This document shows, one piece after another, positions 25,958 through 36,179 of a stretch of DNA of 44,362 nt. Position numbers and translations under genes: made by a program. Position 1 is the stretch's first letter; each line of letters starts with the position of its first letter. Location: assembly GCF_934668725.1 (NCBI RefSeq), contig NZ_CAKUOF010000024.1, positions 1-44,362 of the forward strand, given 5' to 3'. A model generated the notes under the pieces. The model did no database searches and was not told the DNA's origin. It saw only the letters and a program-made list of their open reading frames with translations. Source of the stretch: an uncultured Dysgonomonas sp. GTDB taxonomy: Bacteria; Bacteroidota; Bacteroidia; Bacteroidales; Dysgonomonadaceae.

Positions 25958-27187
25958 ATGAAAAAAATGTTTTCCCTGTTAAATGAAGGTTCAGAGAAAG
26001 TGAAAAATGGTCTGAATATTTTGTTTGATTTTTTTTGTAAAAAAAAGCAATTTATTTACATTGTTTGGCTTGTAGCTTTTGTCTGTGGTGCTATCAGAGT
26101 CTACTTAAGAGGGTCTAATAATTATTTAGTTTTTAAACATGTATTTTATCATGCTATAGATCACGTTAATTTATATATACGAGACGCAAGCTTGTATAAC
26201 GATCGTAACTTGTATGGTCCTCTTTTTAGCTTGGTGATAGCTCCTTTTCTTGCTTTTCCTGATGCTATTGGTGTTATTTTATTCACAGGGGTGTTAACAA
26301 CTTGCATGGCAGTTGCGATCAATTATTTACCTATTGATTGGAAGTCTAAGGTAATTATTTATTTGGTAACAGCCAATGATTTGTATATAACGACAATGGC
26401 AACCGAAACCAATGTTTTAATTATAGCTCTTATCATAGGTGCTTTTGTGGCTATTGATAAAGAGAAAGATTTTTGGGCTGCGTGTTTCATTATGTTTGGT
26501 TTTTTCATAAAAGTCTATACAATAGCTGGATTAGCATTTTTCTTCTTTTCGAAACATAAGATTAAATTCACGGGTTCACTATTCTTCTGGGCAATTGTCT
26601 TTTCTGTATTACCGATGTTGCTGACGTCTCCTGGTTTTGTAATTCAATCGTATCTTGATTGGTATGTGGCTTTAGTTGGGAAAAATCTGGAGAACGCAAA
26701 TTCTTTATTGCAAGACTTGTCAGTAATGGGGATGATGCGCCGTATATCGGGTAATAGAGAATTGTCTAATTTGATAATATTGGTGCCGGCATTCATTCTT
26801 TTTGGCTTGCAGTTTGTAAAATATAAACTGTATAATAATATGACCTATCGCCTGTTGATTTTGGCTTCTGTATTGTTATCTGTTGTATTGTTCAGTTCAA
26901 GTTCCGAGTCACCTACTTATATTATAGCTATAGCAGGTGTTGCCATTTGGTTTACACAGCAAAATAGACCCTATTCTAAAATAGTCATAGGACTTTTTGT
27001 TTTTGCAATTGTCTTTTCAAGTTTCTCGACTTCCGATCTGATACCACATTTTATACGTCTGTTTTGGAAGACCTATGCTTTGAAAGCATTGCCTTGTCTC
27101 CTTGTCTGGCTTTATTTAGTATATCAAATTCTAAGTGAAAAAATAATTACAGAAAAGAAAGATAAACAAATCGGAGAAAGGTCATAA
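25958..27187 (+). CDS. GT87-like (DUF2029) integral membrane glycosyltransferase
   Basis: The 409-residue protein has roughly ten transmembrane segments from residue 33 on. The first periplasmic loop carries the pattern NLYIRDASLYNDRNLYGPLFSLVIAPF with an Asp near residue 74, which resembles polyprenol-phosphate-mannose-dependent GT-C enzymes of family 87 (DUF2029). These use a lipid-linked sugar donor on the outer face of the inner membrane. The acceptor is unknown. It is monocistronic, ends at the terminator 27244-27276, and has a weak promoter-like CCTTTGCACTC about 100 bp upstream. Confidence 0.75.
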   Translation: MKKMFSLLNEGSEKVKNGLNILFDFFCKKKQFIYIVWLVAFVCGAIRVYLRGSNNYLVFKHVFYHAIDHVNLYIRDASLYNDRNLYGPLFSLVIAPFLAFPDAIGVILFTGVLTTCMAVAINYLPIDWKSKVIIYLVTANDLYITTMATETNVLIIALIIGAFVAIDKEKDFWAACFIMFGFFIKVYTIAGLAFFFFSKHKIKFTGSLFFWAIVFSVLPMLLTSPGFVIQSYLDWYVALVGKNLENANSLLQDLSVMGMMRRISGNRELSNLIILVPAFILFGLQFVKYKLYNNMTYRLLILASVLLSVVLFSSSSESPTYIIAIAGVAIWFTQQNRPYSKIVIGLFVFAIVFSSFSTSDLIPHFIRLFWKTYALKALPCLLVWLYLVYQILSEKIITEKKDKQIGERS

Positions 27188-27243
27188 TTATTCCTTCTAC
27201 GGATTCTTCTCTATTTAAATTTTATGATTGTCTAATTTATATT

Positions 27244-27276
27244 CATGAGGGAGGGGTTTAAAATCCCTCCCTCATG
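27244..27276 (+). terminator. Terminator of the GT87-like gene
   Basis: CATGAGGGAGGG (27244-27255) and CCCTCCCTCATG (27265-27276) form a 12-bp G+C-rich stem with a 9-nt loop, followed by TTTTTATT. It lies in the 351-bp gap before the efflux operon. The rest of the gap is A/T-rich, with only a weak promoter-like GAACTTTG at 27462-27469. Confidence 0.9.
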
Positions 27277-27538
27277 TTTTTATTCTGATTTCTGGTCGTG
27301 AAAACTGTTCTTTATTGTAACCAATTAAAAAAACAGTAGTCTTAATATAAGAAGTGTTGTTTGCAAGCCATTATATCGTGTGAAGTTTCGTCTTTAAGCA
27401 CTTTTTATGAGGTATTTGAGTAAAAAAAAGGATAAAAAGCTTGGTGAATAAAAAAAAATTAGAACTTTGTGATATTTCCTTTACAAATGATACTAATAAT
27501 AAAGTGTGGCTGACTAAAAATATATAAATAGACAGAAA

Positions 27539-28228
27539 GTGATACAAATAAGAAATCTTAATAAAACCTACTATGGCGGCTCACCTTTGCATGTGCTCAA
27601 AGGTATAGATATGAATGTTGATAAAGGTGAATTTCTATCTATAATGGGAGCATCTGGATCCGGTAAATCTACATTATTGAATATTCTGGGTATATTGGAT
27701 ACTTATGATACCGGAGAGTATTATTTAGATAATATTTTAATAAAAGACCTTAGCGAATCTAAAGCTGCAGAACTACGAAACCGCAAGATTGGCTTTATCT
27801 TTCAATCTTTTAATTTGATTACCTTTAAGAATGCCTTGGAAAATGTGGCTTTACCCCTGTACTATCAAGGAGTAAGCCGCAAAAAGAGGAATATATTGGC
27901 TATGGAGTATCTTGATAAGATGGGACTTGCCAGCCATGCTACGCATTTGCCTAATGAATTATCGGGAGGGCAAAAGCAACGCGTGGCAATAGCCAGGGCT
28001 TTGATTGCCCAACCTCAGATAATTCTGGCCGATGAGCCAACAGGAGCATTGGATAGTAAAACTTCGGAAGATGTAATGCGGTTGCTTCGTGAAATTAATG
28101 AGATTGATGGTATGACTATGATTATCGTAACACACGAACAAGGCGTAGCAGATGCCACTGATAGAGTGATACATATAAAGGATGGTATTATAGGGTCGAT
28201 TGAGCTAAATAATCATCAAGGTAAATAG
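27539..28228 (+). CDS. MacB-type ABC transporter ATPase
   Basis: The 229-residue ATPase has Walker A GASGSGKST (37-45), Q-loop FQSFNLI (about 89-95), signature LSGGQ (141-145), Walker B ILADEP (162-167) and an H-loop in IIVTHEQ. It starts with GTG, as the conserved IQIRNLNKTY N-terminus follows directly. It energises the two permeases that follow (7-bp gap to the first). In MacAB-TolC-like systems such ATPases drive a mechanotransmission mechanism that exports substrates from the periplasm through the outer membrane. Confidence 0.95.
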   Translation: MIQIRNLNKTYYGGSPLHVLKGIDMNVDKGEFLSIMGASGSGKSTLLNILGILDTYDTGEYYLDNILIKDLSESKAAELRNRKIGFIFQSFNLITFKNALENVALPLYYQGVSRKKRNILAMEYLDKMGLASHATHLPNELSGGQKQRVAIARALIAQPQIILADEPTGALDSKTSEDVMRLLREINEIDGMTMIIVTHEQGVADATDRVIHIKDGIIGSIELNNHQGK

Positions 28229-28235
28229 ATATTTT

Positions 28236-29489
28236 ATGTTTGATTTTGATTCATTAAGAGAGATTGGTGCTACCATCAATAAGAATAGACTCAGGACTTT
28301 TTTGACCGGGTTTTCTATTGCTTGGGGTATCTTTATGCTTATAGTTCTGCTTGGAGCCGGTAACGGACTTAAAAATGGTATTACCTCAAACTTCTCACGC
28401 CGGGCTAAAAATGCAGTCAGTGTAGGAGGCGGATTTGTTTCTATGCCCTATAAAGGCTTACCGGTTGACCGTGAAATTAAGTTTGACAATAAAGATTACG
28501 ACTTACTTCGTAATAAGATACCTGAGGTGGACTATGTGTCGGCTCAGATTGAACGTAGGGCAACGATATCGTTTAATAAAGAATATGGCTCGTGGGGAAT
28601 GTTTGGAGTATATCCCGATGCAGCTTATATCAGCAATATTGATATGTCGACAGGAAAAGGCCGGTTTATCAATCAGATAGATATGGATCAGCGACGGAAG
28701 GTAATCGTTATCAATACCGAAATGGAGCAAGTTCTTTTTAAAGGAGATGAGTCATTAGGTAAATATGTTACCTCCGATGGTATTGCTTATCAGGTAATAG
28801 GCGTATATAAAGATGAAACAGGACGTACTAATGTCCCCTCTTATATTCCATTTTCTACGGCACAGAGCCTTTATGGTCAGGGCTATAAAGTAGACAGGCT
28901 CGACTTTACGGTAAAAGGTCTTACTACCATGCCTCAAAATGAAGCGTTTGTAAAAAGACTGAGAGAAAAACTCGGAACTCTTCACAACTTTGATCCTGAA
29001 GATAAATCGGCTATATGGATTTGGAATACAGCCGAAGATGCTGTCCAAACAGAATCTATATTTGGAGCCATAACCATGTTTATATGGGTTGTTGGTATTG
29101 CGTCACTAATTGCCGGAATTGTAGGCGTTGGAAATATTATGCTTATTACAGTAAAAGAGCGAACCCGGGAATTTGGTATACGTAAAGCAATCGGTGCAAA
29201 TCCATACTCGATATTGAAGTTGGTTTTGTTAGAATCGATTATAATAACCACCGCCTTTGGATACATCGGGATGGTAGTGGGAGTAGGGCTTACCGAATTA
29301 ATCAGCGAAGGTATGAAAATGGCGCCTTCTGCCGATGGAGGTCCCAGTGTTTTTAAAGACCCGACTGTTGATTTAGGTATTGTCTTAGCAGCCACTTTGG
29401 TATTGATTGTATCAGGTGTGTTTGCCGGATATATTCCTGCAAAAAGAGCTGTAAGCATTAGTCCTATCGAAGCTATGCGGGCAGAATAA
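28236..29489 (+). CDS. MacB-type ABC permease, first copy
   Basis: The 417-residue permease has an N-terminal transmembrane helix (about 20-42), a MacB-PCD periplasmic domain (about 45-260) and three C-terminal helices of the FtsX domain (about 280-305, 330-360, 380-400). The conserved NIMLITVKERTREFGIRKAIGA lies between helices. It begins 7 bp after the ATPase. The second permease (29599) is a paralog with the same layout, so the transporter is probably a heterodimer of the two. Confidence 0.93.
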   Translation: MFDFDSLREIGATINKNRLRTFLTGFSIAWGIFMLIVLLGAGNGLKNGITSNFSRRAKNAVSVGGGFVSMPYKGLPVDREIKFDNKDYDLLRNKIPEVDYVSAQIERRATISFNKEYGSWGMFGVYPDAAYISNIDMSTGKGRFINQIDMDQRRKVIVINTEMEQVLFKGDESLGKYVTSDGIAYQVIGVYKDETGRTNVPSYIPFSTAQSLYGQGYKVDRLDFTVKGLTTMPQNEAFVKRLREKLGTLHNFDPEDKSAIWIWNTAEDAVQTESIFGAITMFIWVVGIASLIAGIVGVGNIMLITVKERTREFGIRKAIGANPYSILKLVLLESIIITTAFGYIGMVVGVGLTELISEGMKMAPSADGGPSVFKDPTVDLGIVLAATLVLIVSGVFAGYIPAKRAVSISPIEAMRAE

Positions 29490-29598
29490 CTCCTCGGCTT
29501 ATTACCGGGGGAGAGTATGTCGGGATTAGAGAGGTCAATATTAGGGGTGTCGCATAAACATCATTGAGATACTTAAAGAACAAAAGAAATAGTAAAAT

Positions 29599-30855
29599 AT
29601 GTTCGATTTAGATAAGTGGCAGGAAATATGGAATACCATCACCGCAAACAAAATGCGAAGCGTGATGACCGGATTCGGTGTCTTTTGGGGAATATTTATG
29701 TTAGTGATTCTGATAGGTGTTGGTAATGCTTTTCAGGGAGGAATGGAACAAAATATTAAAGGATTTGCCACCAATTCGGGATTCTTTTTTACGAATGTAA
29801 CCAGCGAACCCTATAAAGGTTTTAGAAAAGGCCGTTGGTGGAATATGAATAATCGTGACCTTGAGATAATAAAACAAAAAGCGACGGCTCTGGAATATAT
29901 TTCTCCCATGTTGTTTGGCGAAAGTTCGTCTAAAAATGTAGTGATGGGACGTAAGTCAACTTCGGCTCAAGTTATGGGGGTATATCCCGACCAGTTTAAA
30001 ATACAGACACAGACTGTAATTAAAGGTCGTTTGTTTAATGATTTAGATATTAGAAACGTTGGCAAAGTAGCACTTATAGGAAAGACTGTTGCTGAAAATT
30101 TATTCGATAGTGGGCAAGACCCTATAGGAGCATATATTCGTGTAAATGGTATCTATTTTCAGGTAGTGGGTGTAATACGTCCCAACTCTAAAGCCCAAAT
30201 CGGGGGAGATGCCGAAACCTCGGTATATCTTCCTTTTTCAACCATGCAGAAAGCCTTTAATCAAGGAGATGTTATTCACTTTATGGGAGCTACGGCCAAA
30301 GAAGGCATGTCTGTCTCTACACTTGAAGATCAAATCAAGACAATTCTAAAAACCAATCATAGTATTGCTCCTAATGACGAAAAAGCTGTCAGGAGTTTCA
30401 ATATCGAAAAAGAGTTTAAGACTTTTGCAAATTTATTCTTGGGAATAAGAACCTTAATATGGATTGTAGGGCTTGGGTCTCTGCTTTCGGGGATTATCGG
30501 GGTAAGTAATATTATGTTGGTTACGGTGCGTGAGCGAACTCGCGAGATTGGGGTACGTCGGGCGCTGGGAGCAAAACCGGTCACTATAGTTTCACAAATT
30601 GTGAGCGAGAGTTTTATTCTTACTTTTATTGCAGGATTCGGAGGATTGTTCTTCGGAGTTATAATTCTGGAGTTAATCAGTATAGGAATGAGAGGAGGAG
30701 CCAGCGAGGACATGTTCTTTATCCCGCCTTTCATCTCTTTTGGTACAGCCCTTGTTTCGATGTCCATACTTATAGCCTCGGGGCTTTTTGCCGGATTGAT
30801 GCCTGCTTTGAGAGCTTTAAGTATCAAGGCTATTGATGCAATCAGAGAAGAATAA
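29599..30855 (+). CDS. MacB-type ABC permease, second copy
   Basis: The 418-residue paralog of the preceding permease opens with the same MFDxD-W/L-REI pattern (FDLDKWQEIWNTITANKMRSVMTGFGVFWGIFML). The FtsX motif NIMLVTVRERTREIGVRRALGA is near residue 300. It has an N-terminal helix, a periplasmic MacB-PCD domain and three C-terminal helices. It follows the first copy by 109 bp and precedes the membrane fusion gene by 69 bp, so all are likely one operon. Confidence 0.93.
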   Translation: MFDLDKWQEIWNTITANKMRSVMTGFGVFWGIFMLVILIGVGNAFQGGMEQNIKGFATNSGFFFTNVTSEPYKGFRKGRWWNMNNRDLEIIKQKATALEYISPMLFGESSSKNVVMGRKSTSAQVMGVYPDQFKIQTQTVIKGRLFNDLDIRNVGKVALIGKTVAENLFDSGQDPIGAYIRVNGIYFQVVGVIRPNSKAQIGGDAETSVYLPFSTMQKAFNQGDVIHFMGATAKEGMSVSTLEDQIKTILKTNHSIAPNDEKAVRSFNIEKEFKTFANLFLGIRTLIWIVGLGSLLSGIIGVSNIMLVTVRERTREIGVRRALGAKPVTIVSQIVSESFILTFIAGFGGLFFGVIILELISIGMRGGASEDMFFIPPFISFGTALVSMSILIASGLFAGLMPALRALSIKAIDAIREE

Positions 30856-30924
30856 AACTTATTTAAAGATTATTTAAAGACAATATCTGCATACTAAAAA
30901 AAGAAAAAATAAACATCAAATAAT

Positions 30925-32079
30925 ATGGAAAGTTACGCAAAGAAGAAAAGCCCTGTAAAGAAAATCTTCAGTATAATTGGAGTGGTTCTTATAGCAGTAG
31001 TAGTTGTAGGTGTTTTTGTTTTCCTATGGAACAAAAGTCAGCCCAAAGAGGTTATTTATGAAATTGTCGAAGTTGCCGAAGGAGATATTGAGAATACGAC
31101 TGTTGCTACAGGAAAAGTTTCTCCCCGTGACGAAGTTCTTATTAAACCTCAGATTGCAGGTATCATAGAAACCGTATTAAAAGAAGCGGGTGACCACGTG
31201 AAGGCAGGAGAGGTAATCGCTACTATACAGGTTGTACCGGAGTCGTCATCTTTAAGTGCAGCCGAATCCCAAGTAAATATTGCTAAGATTAATCTAAATT
31301 TATCGAGTGCCGATTATAACCGCCAAAAGCAATTGTTTGAAAAAGGAGTTATTGCTAAAGAGGAGATGGATAAAGCTGAGGCTGATTATCGAAAAGCACA
31401 GGAAGACGCCGAAAATGCCAAAGATAACTTAGATATTATCCGTACAGGAGTTTCTAAAAAAACAGCAAAATACAGTAATACTCAGATTAAATCCACTATT
31501 GATGGAATGATTTTGGACATACCTATTAAAGTAGGTAACTCGGTTATTCAATCCAATAACTTTAACGAAGGAACTACTATTGCTACAGTCGCTAATATGT
31601 CCGATATGATTTTTATAGGAAAGGTCGATGAAACTGAAGTGGGTCGTATTCATGTAGGAATGCCTATCAGGTTATCAATTGGTGCAATTGATAATAAAAA
31701 ATTCGATGCTGTACTCGAGTATGTTGCACCAAAAGGTGTAGAGGAGAACGGAGCTATTCTTTTTGAAATAAAAGCGGCGGCAAAAATTACAGACTCCATA
31801 GATATACGTGCCGGCTATAGTGCCAATGCTCAGATAATGGTGGCTAACGCTAAAGGAGTTTTAACCGTACCTGAAAGTACGGTCTCTTTCAGTAACGATT
31901 CAGCATTTGTGTATGTTCTTACTCAGGAAACCCCCAAACAAGTATTCGATAAGAAGTATATAACTGTTGGGTTGTCGAATGGAATAAATATAGAAGTTAA
32001 ATCGGGGTTGGCCAAAGGACAAAAAATCAGAGGTAACGAAAAGGATGAAAAAGCAAATATGCCGGAACAGCCTAAATAA
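30925..32079 (+). CDS. Periplasmic adaptor (HlyD/MacA-type membrane fusion protein)
   Basis: The 384-residue adaptor has one N-terminal transmembrane helix (about 15-34), split lipoyl halves (VLIKPQIAGIIETVLKEAGDHVKAGEVIATIQ and TIDGMILDIPIKVGNSV), a coiled-coil hairpin (about 105-185), and beta-barrel and membrane-proximal domains to the end. It bridges the MacB-like permeases and the TolC-like outer membrane channel encoded 61 bp downstream. It is anchored by the helix, not a lipid. Confidence 0.95.
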   Translation: MESYAKKKSPVKKIFSIIGVVLIAVVVVGVFVFLWNKSQPKEVIYEIVEVAEGDIENTTVATGKVSPRDEVLIKPQIAGIIETVLKEAGDHVKAGEVIATIQVVPESSSLSAAESQVNIAKINLNLSSADYNRQKQLFEKGVIAKEEMDKAEADYRKAQEDAENAKDNLDIIRTGVSKKTAKYSNTQIKSTIDGMILDIPIKVGNSVIQSNNFNEGTTIATVANMSDMIFIGKVDETEVGRIHVGMPIRLSIGAIDNKKFDAVLEYVAPKGVEENGAILFEIKAAAKITDSIDIRAGYSANAQIMVANAKGVLTVPESTVSFSNDSAFVYVLTQETPKQVFDKKYITVGLSNGINIEVKSGLAKGQKIRGNEKDEKANMPEQPK

Positions 32080-32140
32080 GGTCTATTGACTTTATGAATG
32101 ACGTGTATTGTGGTGGAATTTATAAAAATGATATAACTCT

Positions 32141-33484
32141 ATGAAAAAATATATTATAGCTGTAGGTTGTTTATTGCTGACATTGGGCGCTCAAAGTCAG
32201 TCTGCTTGGACGTTAAGACAATGTATTGATTATGCTATAGACAATAATATAGAAATTAAGCAACAGGATTTAAAAGTTAAAGGAGCAGAAGTTGATCTGA
32301 ATACAAGTAAGAATGAAAGGTTACCTGATTTAACCGGATCTGCCGGGCAAAGCTTCAACTTTGGTCGTTCACCTAATGCTTCTACTGGTGTTTTTGAAGC
32401 GAAAACAGCATCTCTTACGAGTTTCTCGGTAGCAACAAATGTTCCTGTTTTTACAGGCTTTCGTATTGAAAACCAAATAAAAGCTAATGAGTTGAATATG
32501 TATGCGGCTATGGCAGGTCTGAATAAAGCAAAGGAAAATATGGAGCTGCAAATCACAGCCTATTTTTTAGATGTTTTATTTAAGAAAGAGATTCTGAAAG
32601 TCTTTAAAGAGCAAGTGTCTCTAACGCTAACTCAGGTAGAAAGGACGGTTATTTTGGTTGAAACCGGTAAGGTTGCACAATCTCAATTATATGATATAAA
32701 GGCACAATTGGCTAAAGATGAGTTGAATGTTACTACATCTGATAATGATCTTAAATTGAGTTTGTTGAATTTGGCTCAGGCTCTAAATCTTCAAACAATG
32801 GAAGGGTTTGATATTGAAGCTCCCAAATTGACCGAAACGGTAATGGTCGAAGATGTATTGTCCAGATTGGTAAAACCGGATGTTGTGTACGACAAGGCAG
32901 TACAAACAAGACCTCATGTAAAGGAAGCGGAGTTTAATGTTGAGAGTACCAAAAAGGCGTTAAAGGTTGCTCAGTCTGGGTATTGGCCGACTCTTACTTT
33001 TGGGGCATCTTATGATAATAGTTTTAGTCATGTTTATGATAGTGATATCGCTAATTCGGCTATAGCCCATCAATTGAGGGATAACTATCGGATTGCTTTG
33101 GGATTGAACTTGAGTATACCGATATTCGATAGATTTCAAACACGGAATAAAGTACGTCAGGCTCGTTTGAACATTGAGAATCAACAGTTGGCACTTGATA
33201 ACGTAAAGTTGGCTTTGTTTAAAGAAATACAACAAGCTTATCAGAATGCTACGGCGGCGCAGGCGAAATTTATTTCTACCGAGAAAGCTTACGAGGCTGC
33301 TGCGGAGTCATTCAAATATGCAGAAGAGCGTTATCAGATAGGTAAAACAAGCGTTTTTGAATATAATGAATCGCAAACAAAACTAATAAGTAGCAAGTCG
33401 GAGCAGATTCAAGCGAAATATGACTTTGTATTTAGGAGTAAGATATTAGATTTCTATCAAGGAAAAGAAATTGATATGCAGTGA
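32141..33484 (+). CDS. TolC-like outer membrane efflux protein
   Basis: The 447-residue protein has a signal peptide (1-20, ending GAQSQS) and two OEP repeats with long alpha-helical hairpins, for example WTLRQCIDYAIDNNIEIKQQDLKVKGAEVDLNTSKNERLP at the start and the mirrored LKVAQSGYWPTLTFGASYDNSF in the second half. It forms the trimeric channel of the tripartite pump encoded by the four preceding genes and is the last gene of the operon. A terminator follows at 33505-33542. Confidence 0.95.
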   Translation: MKKYIIAVGCLLLTLGAQSQSAWTLRQCIDYAIDNNIEIKQQDLKVKGAEVDLNTSKNERLPDLTGSAGQSFNFGRSPNASTGVFEAKTASLTSFSVATNVPVFTGFRIENQIKANELNMYAAMAGLNKAKENMELQITAYFLDVLFKKEILKVFKEQVSLTLTQVERTVILVETGKVAQSQLYDIKAQLAKDELNVTTSDNDLKLSLLNLAQALNLQTMEGFDIEAPKLTETVMVEDVLSRLVKPDVVYDKAVQTRPHVKEAEFNVESTKKALKVAQSGYWPTLTFGASYDNSFSHVYDSDIANSAIAHQLRDNYRIALGLNLSIPIFDRFQTRNKVRQARLNIENQQLALDNVKLALFKEIQQAYQNATAAQAKFISTEKAYEAAAESFKYAEERYQIGKTSVFEYNESQTKLISSKSEQIQAKYDFVFRSKILDFYQGKEIDMQ

Positions 33485-33504
33485 TACTTATCAAATGATT
33501 GCAA

Positions 33505-33542
33505 AAATAAATAAGGCTACCATTTGGTAGCCTTATTTATTT
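33505..33542. terminator. Bidirectional terminator between efflux operon and TPR lipoprotein gene
   Basis: AAATAAATAAGGCTACC (33505-33521) and its exact complement (33526-33542) form a 17-bp stem with a 4-nt loop between two convergent genes. T-rich tails occur on both sides. Confidence 0.9.
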
Positions 33543-33565
33543 TATAATTTAACTTGAACTGTTTT

Positions 33566-35263
33566 TTATCTTAATAAGGAAGATACAGCTACATTGTTTG
33601 CGAACTTAGCAAACTCTAAATCGTAAATTGCTTGTTGTCTTAGAGATGGATCTGCCTCAAATGCTGCTCCTAAATGGTGTGCAACACCTGTTGCATCATT
33701 TGTGCGGGCAGCTACTATTGCTTCAAGATAATGAGTCATTCCGTCTTTATTACTTATAGCATTAAGAGTTTGCTCTGCTTGGTTATAATTCTTGGTCAAT
33801 ATTTGTGCTAATGCTGCATTGTTCGATTTGGTATTTCCAAATGCTTGAATAGCTTTGTTATAGTCTCCTTTCTTTAAGTACAGCAATCCAAGAGCTTCAC
33901 CAGAAGTATTAGCCTGTGAACCACTTGCGATTAATTGTTCAGCTTTGATAATATCACCGTCAGCCATTGCCAATAATCCCAAATTCATATTGGGCTCAGG
34001 AGCTTTATTGTTTATTTGTTGAGCTTTAACAAAAGCTTTCTGAGCAGCATCTATCTGTCCGTTTTCAAAGTAGAAGGCACCCAGGTTATTCCAACCTCTG
34101 TAATCAGTAGGGAATCTTTGAGTTACTACCGTATATATTCTTTCTTTAGGTGTACCTTCCAAAGTGGCAGTATATAGAAGTTCGTTAGCCGTTAAGATAG
34201 ATGGATTAGTGTTGAATGCCTGAATCAATTCACTATCTGTTTTACCAACAGTTTCAACATTTGCGATCAAACGAGAACGTCTTAATTGAGGGAGTATGGT
34301 CTCCGCAAGATCTTTATAGACGACCGAAATATTTTTGATTTCACGTTCCCTGTCAGCAGGATCTTGATACATCGAAATCACACGTAATATTAGGTCTTTA
34401 TCCTGAAGATTTGAGGCTTCTACCAGTTTTTTGAAACCTTCCCAGTCTTGAGCTGTATAATTGGCATATACATTTGTATTAACATTTTCTTTTTTGAATT
34501 CTTTATTCAAATATCCGGTTGTATTTTTTTCGCGTTTTTCAGCCAGTTTCGAGTTAAGCTCATAACCACCATCAGGAGATGCATAGGCTAATACCTCTAC
34601 ATTAACTGTTTGCTTAGGGTTATTATCAGCACTTTTTACTAAATTTTTCCAAGCTTTAAGATCACTTGAGTTCAATTGGCTGGATCTTAGTTCTGCTTGT
34701 TGTATGAGGAAAAGAATCTTAGCATCATACGCATCCTTAATTAATTTCTGAAAATCATCAGGGGCATCAGCCGGAGTATTGGTCAATGCATTTGCTAATG
34801 CAGCCGTTGTAATCAAACCTTCTGAAATTTTTACATCAGGAAGTGTTACCGGTTTATTTTTGACAAGAGTTGTAAAACGTAAATATAATGCAGGATTAGT
34901 CATCTCAGGATCGTAATCAAAATCAGACTTGATAGTGAAAGGAGCACCTTGTTTTTGCGATATAACAATACCATTTCCCGCTATATTTTCTCCTTGATAA
35001 TTAACGGAAGTTCCCACTTGTTCCGAAATACCCCATTTCAATACAGGCGTGATGGTTATTTCTGCATTCTTGTTAAACCATTTTTCAGGAAATTTTCCAT
35101 TTACAGTTACAGGAATTTTACTTCCTTGAACCTCCATTGGTGTTGGACTTACACTGAATAGTGATGGAGAGAGAGGTGTTAATTTGCTGCTACACGAAAC
35201 CAATATGACAGCAAATAATGCAATCATAGTAGACCGAAAGAGAATTTTAACCTTGTTTTTCAT
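33566..35263 (-). CDS. Outer-membrane lipoprotein with OmpA-like and TPR segments
   Basis: The 565-residue protein has a lipoprotein signal with Cys24 (LVSCSSK). Residues about 35-160 form a beta-rich domain. A segment near 215-260 (VNVEVLAYASPDGGYELNSKLAEKREKNTT) looks like an OmpA-type peptidoglycan-binding fold. TPR-like helical pairs run from about 375 to 480 (WNNLGAFYFENGQIDAAQKAFVKAQ and following), and a helical tail runs to 565. A scaffolding role in the cell envelope is likely. It is monocistronic and converges on the efflux operon. Confidence 0.8.
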   Translation of the reverse strand: MKNKVKILFRSTMIALFAVILVSCSSKLTPLSPSLFSVSPTPMEVQGSKIPVTVNGKFPEKWFNKNAEITITPVLKWGISEQVGTSVNYQGENIAGNGIVISQKQGAPFTIKSDFDYDPEMTNPALYLRFTTLVKNKPVTLPDVKISEGLITTAALANALTNTPADAPDDFQKLIKDAYDAKILFLIQQAELRSSQLNSSDLKAWKNLVKSADNNPKQTVNVEVLAYASPDGGYELNSKLAEKREKNTTGYLNKEFKKENVNTNVYANYTAQDWEGFKKLVEASNLQDKDLILRVISMYQDPADREREIKNISVVYKDLAETILPQLRRSRLIANVETVGKTDSELIQAFNTNPSILTANELLYTATLEGTPKERIYTVVTQRFPTDYRGWNNLGAFYFENGQIDAAQKAFVKAQQINNKAPEPNMNLGLLAMADGDIIKAEQLIASGSQANTSGEALGLLYLKKGDYNKAIQAFGNTKSNNAALAQILTKNYNQAEQTLNAISNKDGMTHYLEAIVAARTNDATGVAHHLGAAFEADPSLRQQAIYDLEFAKFANNVAVSSLLR

Positions 35264-35372
35264 GTCTTTTGTTCTTTTATTATTAATTTAGTTCATATCT
35301 ATATATAACGTATTATATATAATACTTGTTTATAACAACGAAAGATACGAATAAATATATTAATCTATAATA

Positions 35373-36161
35373 ATGGCTATAGTAAATTTTGAATACCTTA
35401 AGAATTTTTTAGATCAGAAGGTTTTACTGTATAATCGCCCCCAATTCATAGAAAATGATCCGATTTGTATACCTCACTCTTACGATGAGGATGAGGATAT
35501 AGAAATAATGGGGTTTTTTGCAGCTATTTTCGCATGGGGACAACGTCCCACCATTATAAATAAATGTAAAGAGCTTTCCCTGAGGATGGATAATGCTCCT
35601 TACCAATTTATAACACAGCATAAAGATGAACATTTAAAACATTTAATCGGATTTAAGCATCGCACTTTTAATGATACTGATCTTTTATATTGTATTGATT
35701 TTTTTAAAAGACATTATGCCCGACATTCAACTCTCGAAACAGCATTTTTTCCCAGTGAAGGAATGACTGTAGAAGATGGATTAAATTATTTTCAGCATTA
35801 TTTTTTCGATCATCCGGATGCTCCTTCACGTACCCGTAAGCATATACCTAACCCTTTACGCAAGTCGGCATGTAAACGTTTGAATATGTATCTGCGTTGG
35901 ATGGTGAGAAGCGATGAGCAAGGAGTTGATTTTGGTCTGTGGAAAACCATTCAGCCAAAAGATCTTATTTGCCCTCTTGATTTACATGTGGAGCGTACAG
36001 CCAAAAGGATTGGACTATTATCGAGAGATAAGCCTGACTGGATTGCGGCTCAAGAACTGACTGAAAACTTAAGATTGCTCGATGCAGATGATCCTGTTAA
36101 ATATGATTTTGCCTTATTCGGCATATCAATTGAAGAAAAGTGTGTAATAGATATTACTTAA
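35373..36161 (+). CDS. TIGR02757 (DUF2400) family protein
   Basis: The 262-residue protein matches the TIGR02757/DUF2400 family. It has the D-P-I-x-I-P-H motif near residue 26, AAIFAWGQRPTIINKCKEL near 50, and KSACKRLNMYLRWMVR with DLHVERTAKRIGLL in the last third. The latter segments resemble the helix-hairpin region of DNA glycosylases, but the family has no proven function that I know of. No signal peptide is seen. It is divergent from the TPR lipoprotein gene and convergent with the GT2 gene. Confidence 0.88.
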   Translation: MAIVNFEYLKNFLDQKVLLYNRPQFIENDPICIPHSYDEDEDIEIMGFFAAIFAWGQRPTIINKCKELSLRMDNAPYQFITQHKDEHLKHLIGFKHRTFNDTDLLYCIDFFKRHYARHSTLETAFFPSEGMTVEDGLNYFQHYFFDHPDAPSRTRKHIPNPLRKSACKRLNMYLRWMVRSDEQGVDFGLWKTIQPKDLICPLDLHVERTAKRIGLLSRDKPDWIAAQELTENLRLLDADDPVKYDFALFGISIEEKCVIDIT

Positions 36162-36179
36162 TATATCTGGTTTATATAT

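Noticed and set aside
28982..29458. Long minus-strand frame inside the first permease gene
   Set aside because: It is a shadow frame, as is the similar one at 30357-30827. Both plus-strand permeases have clear families.
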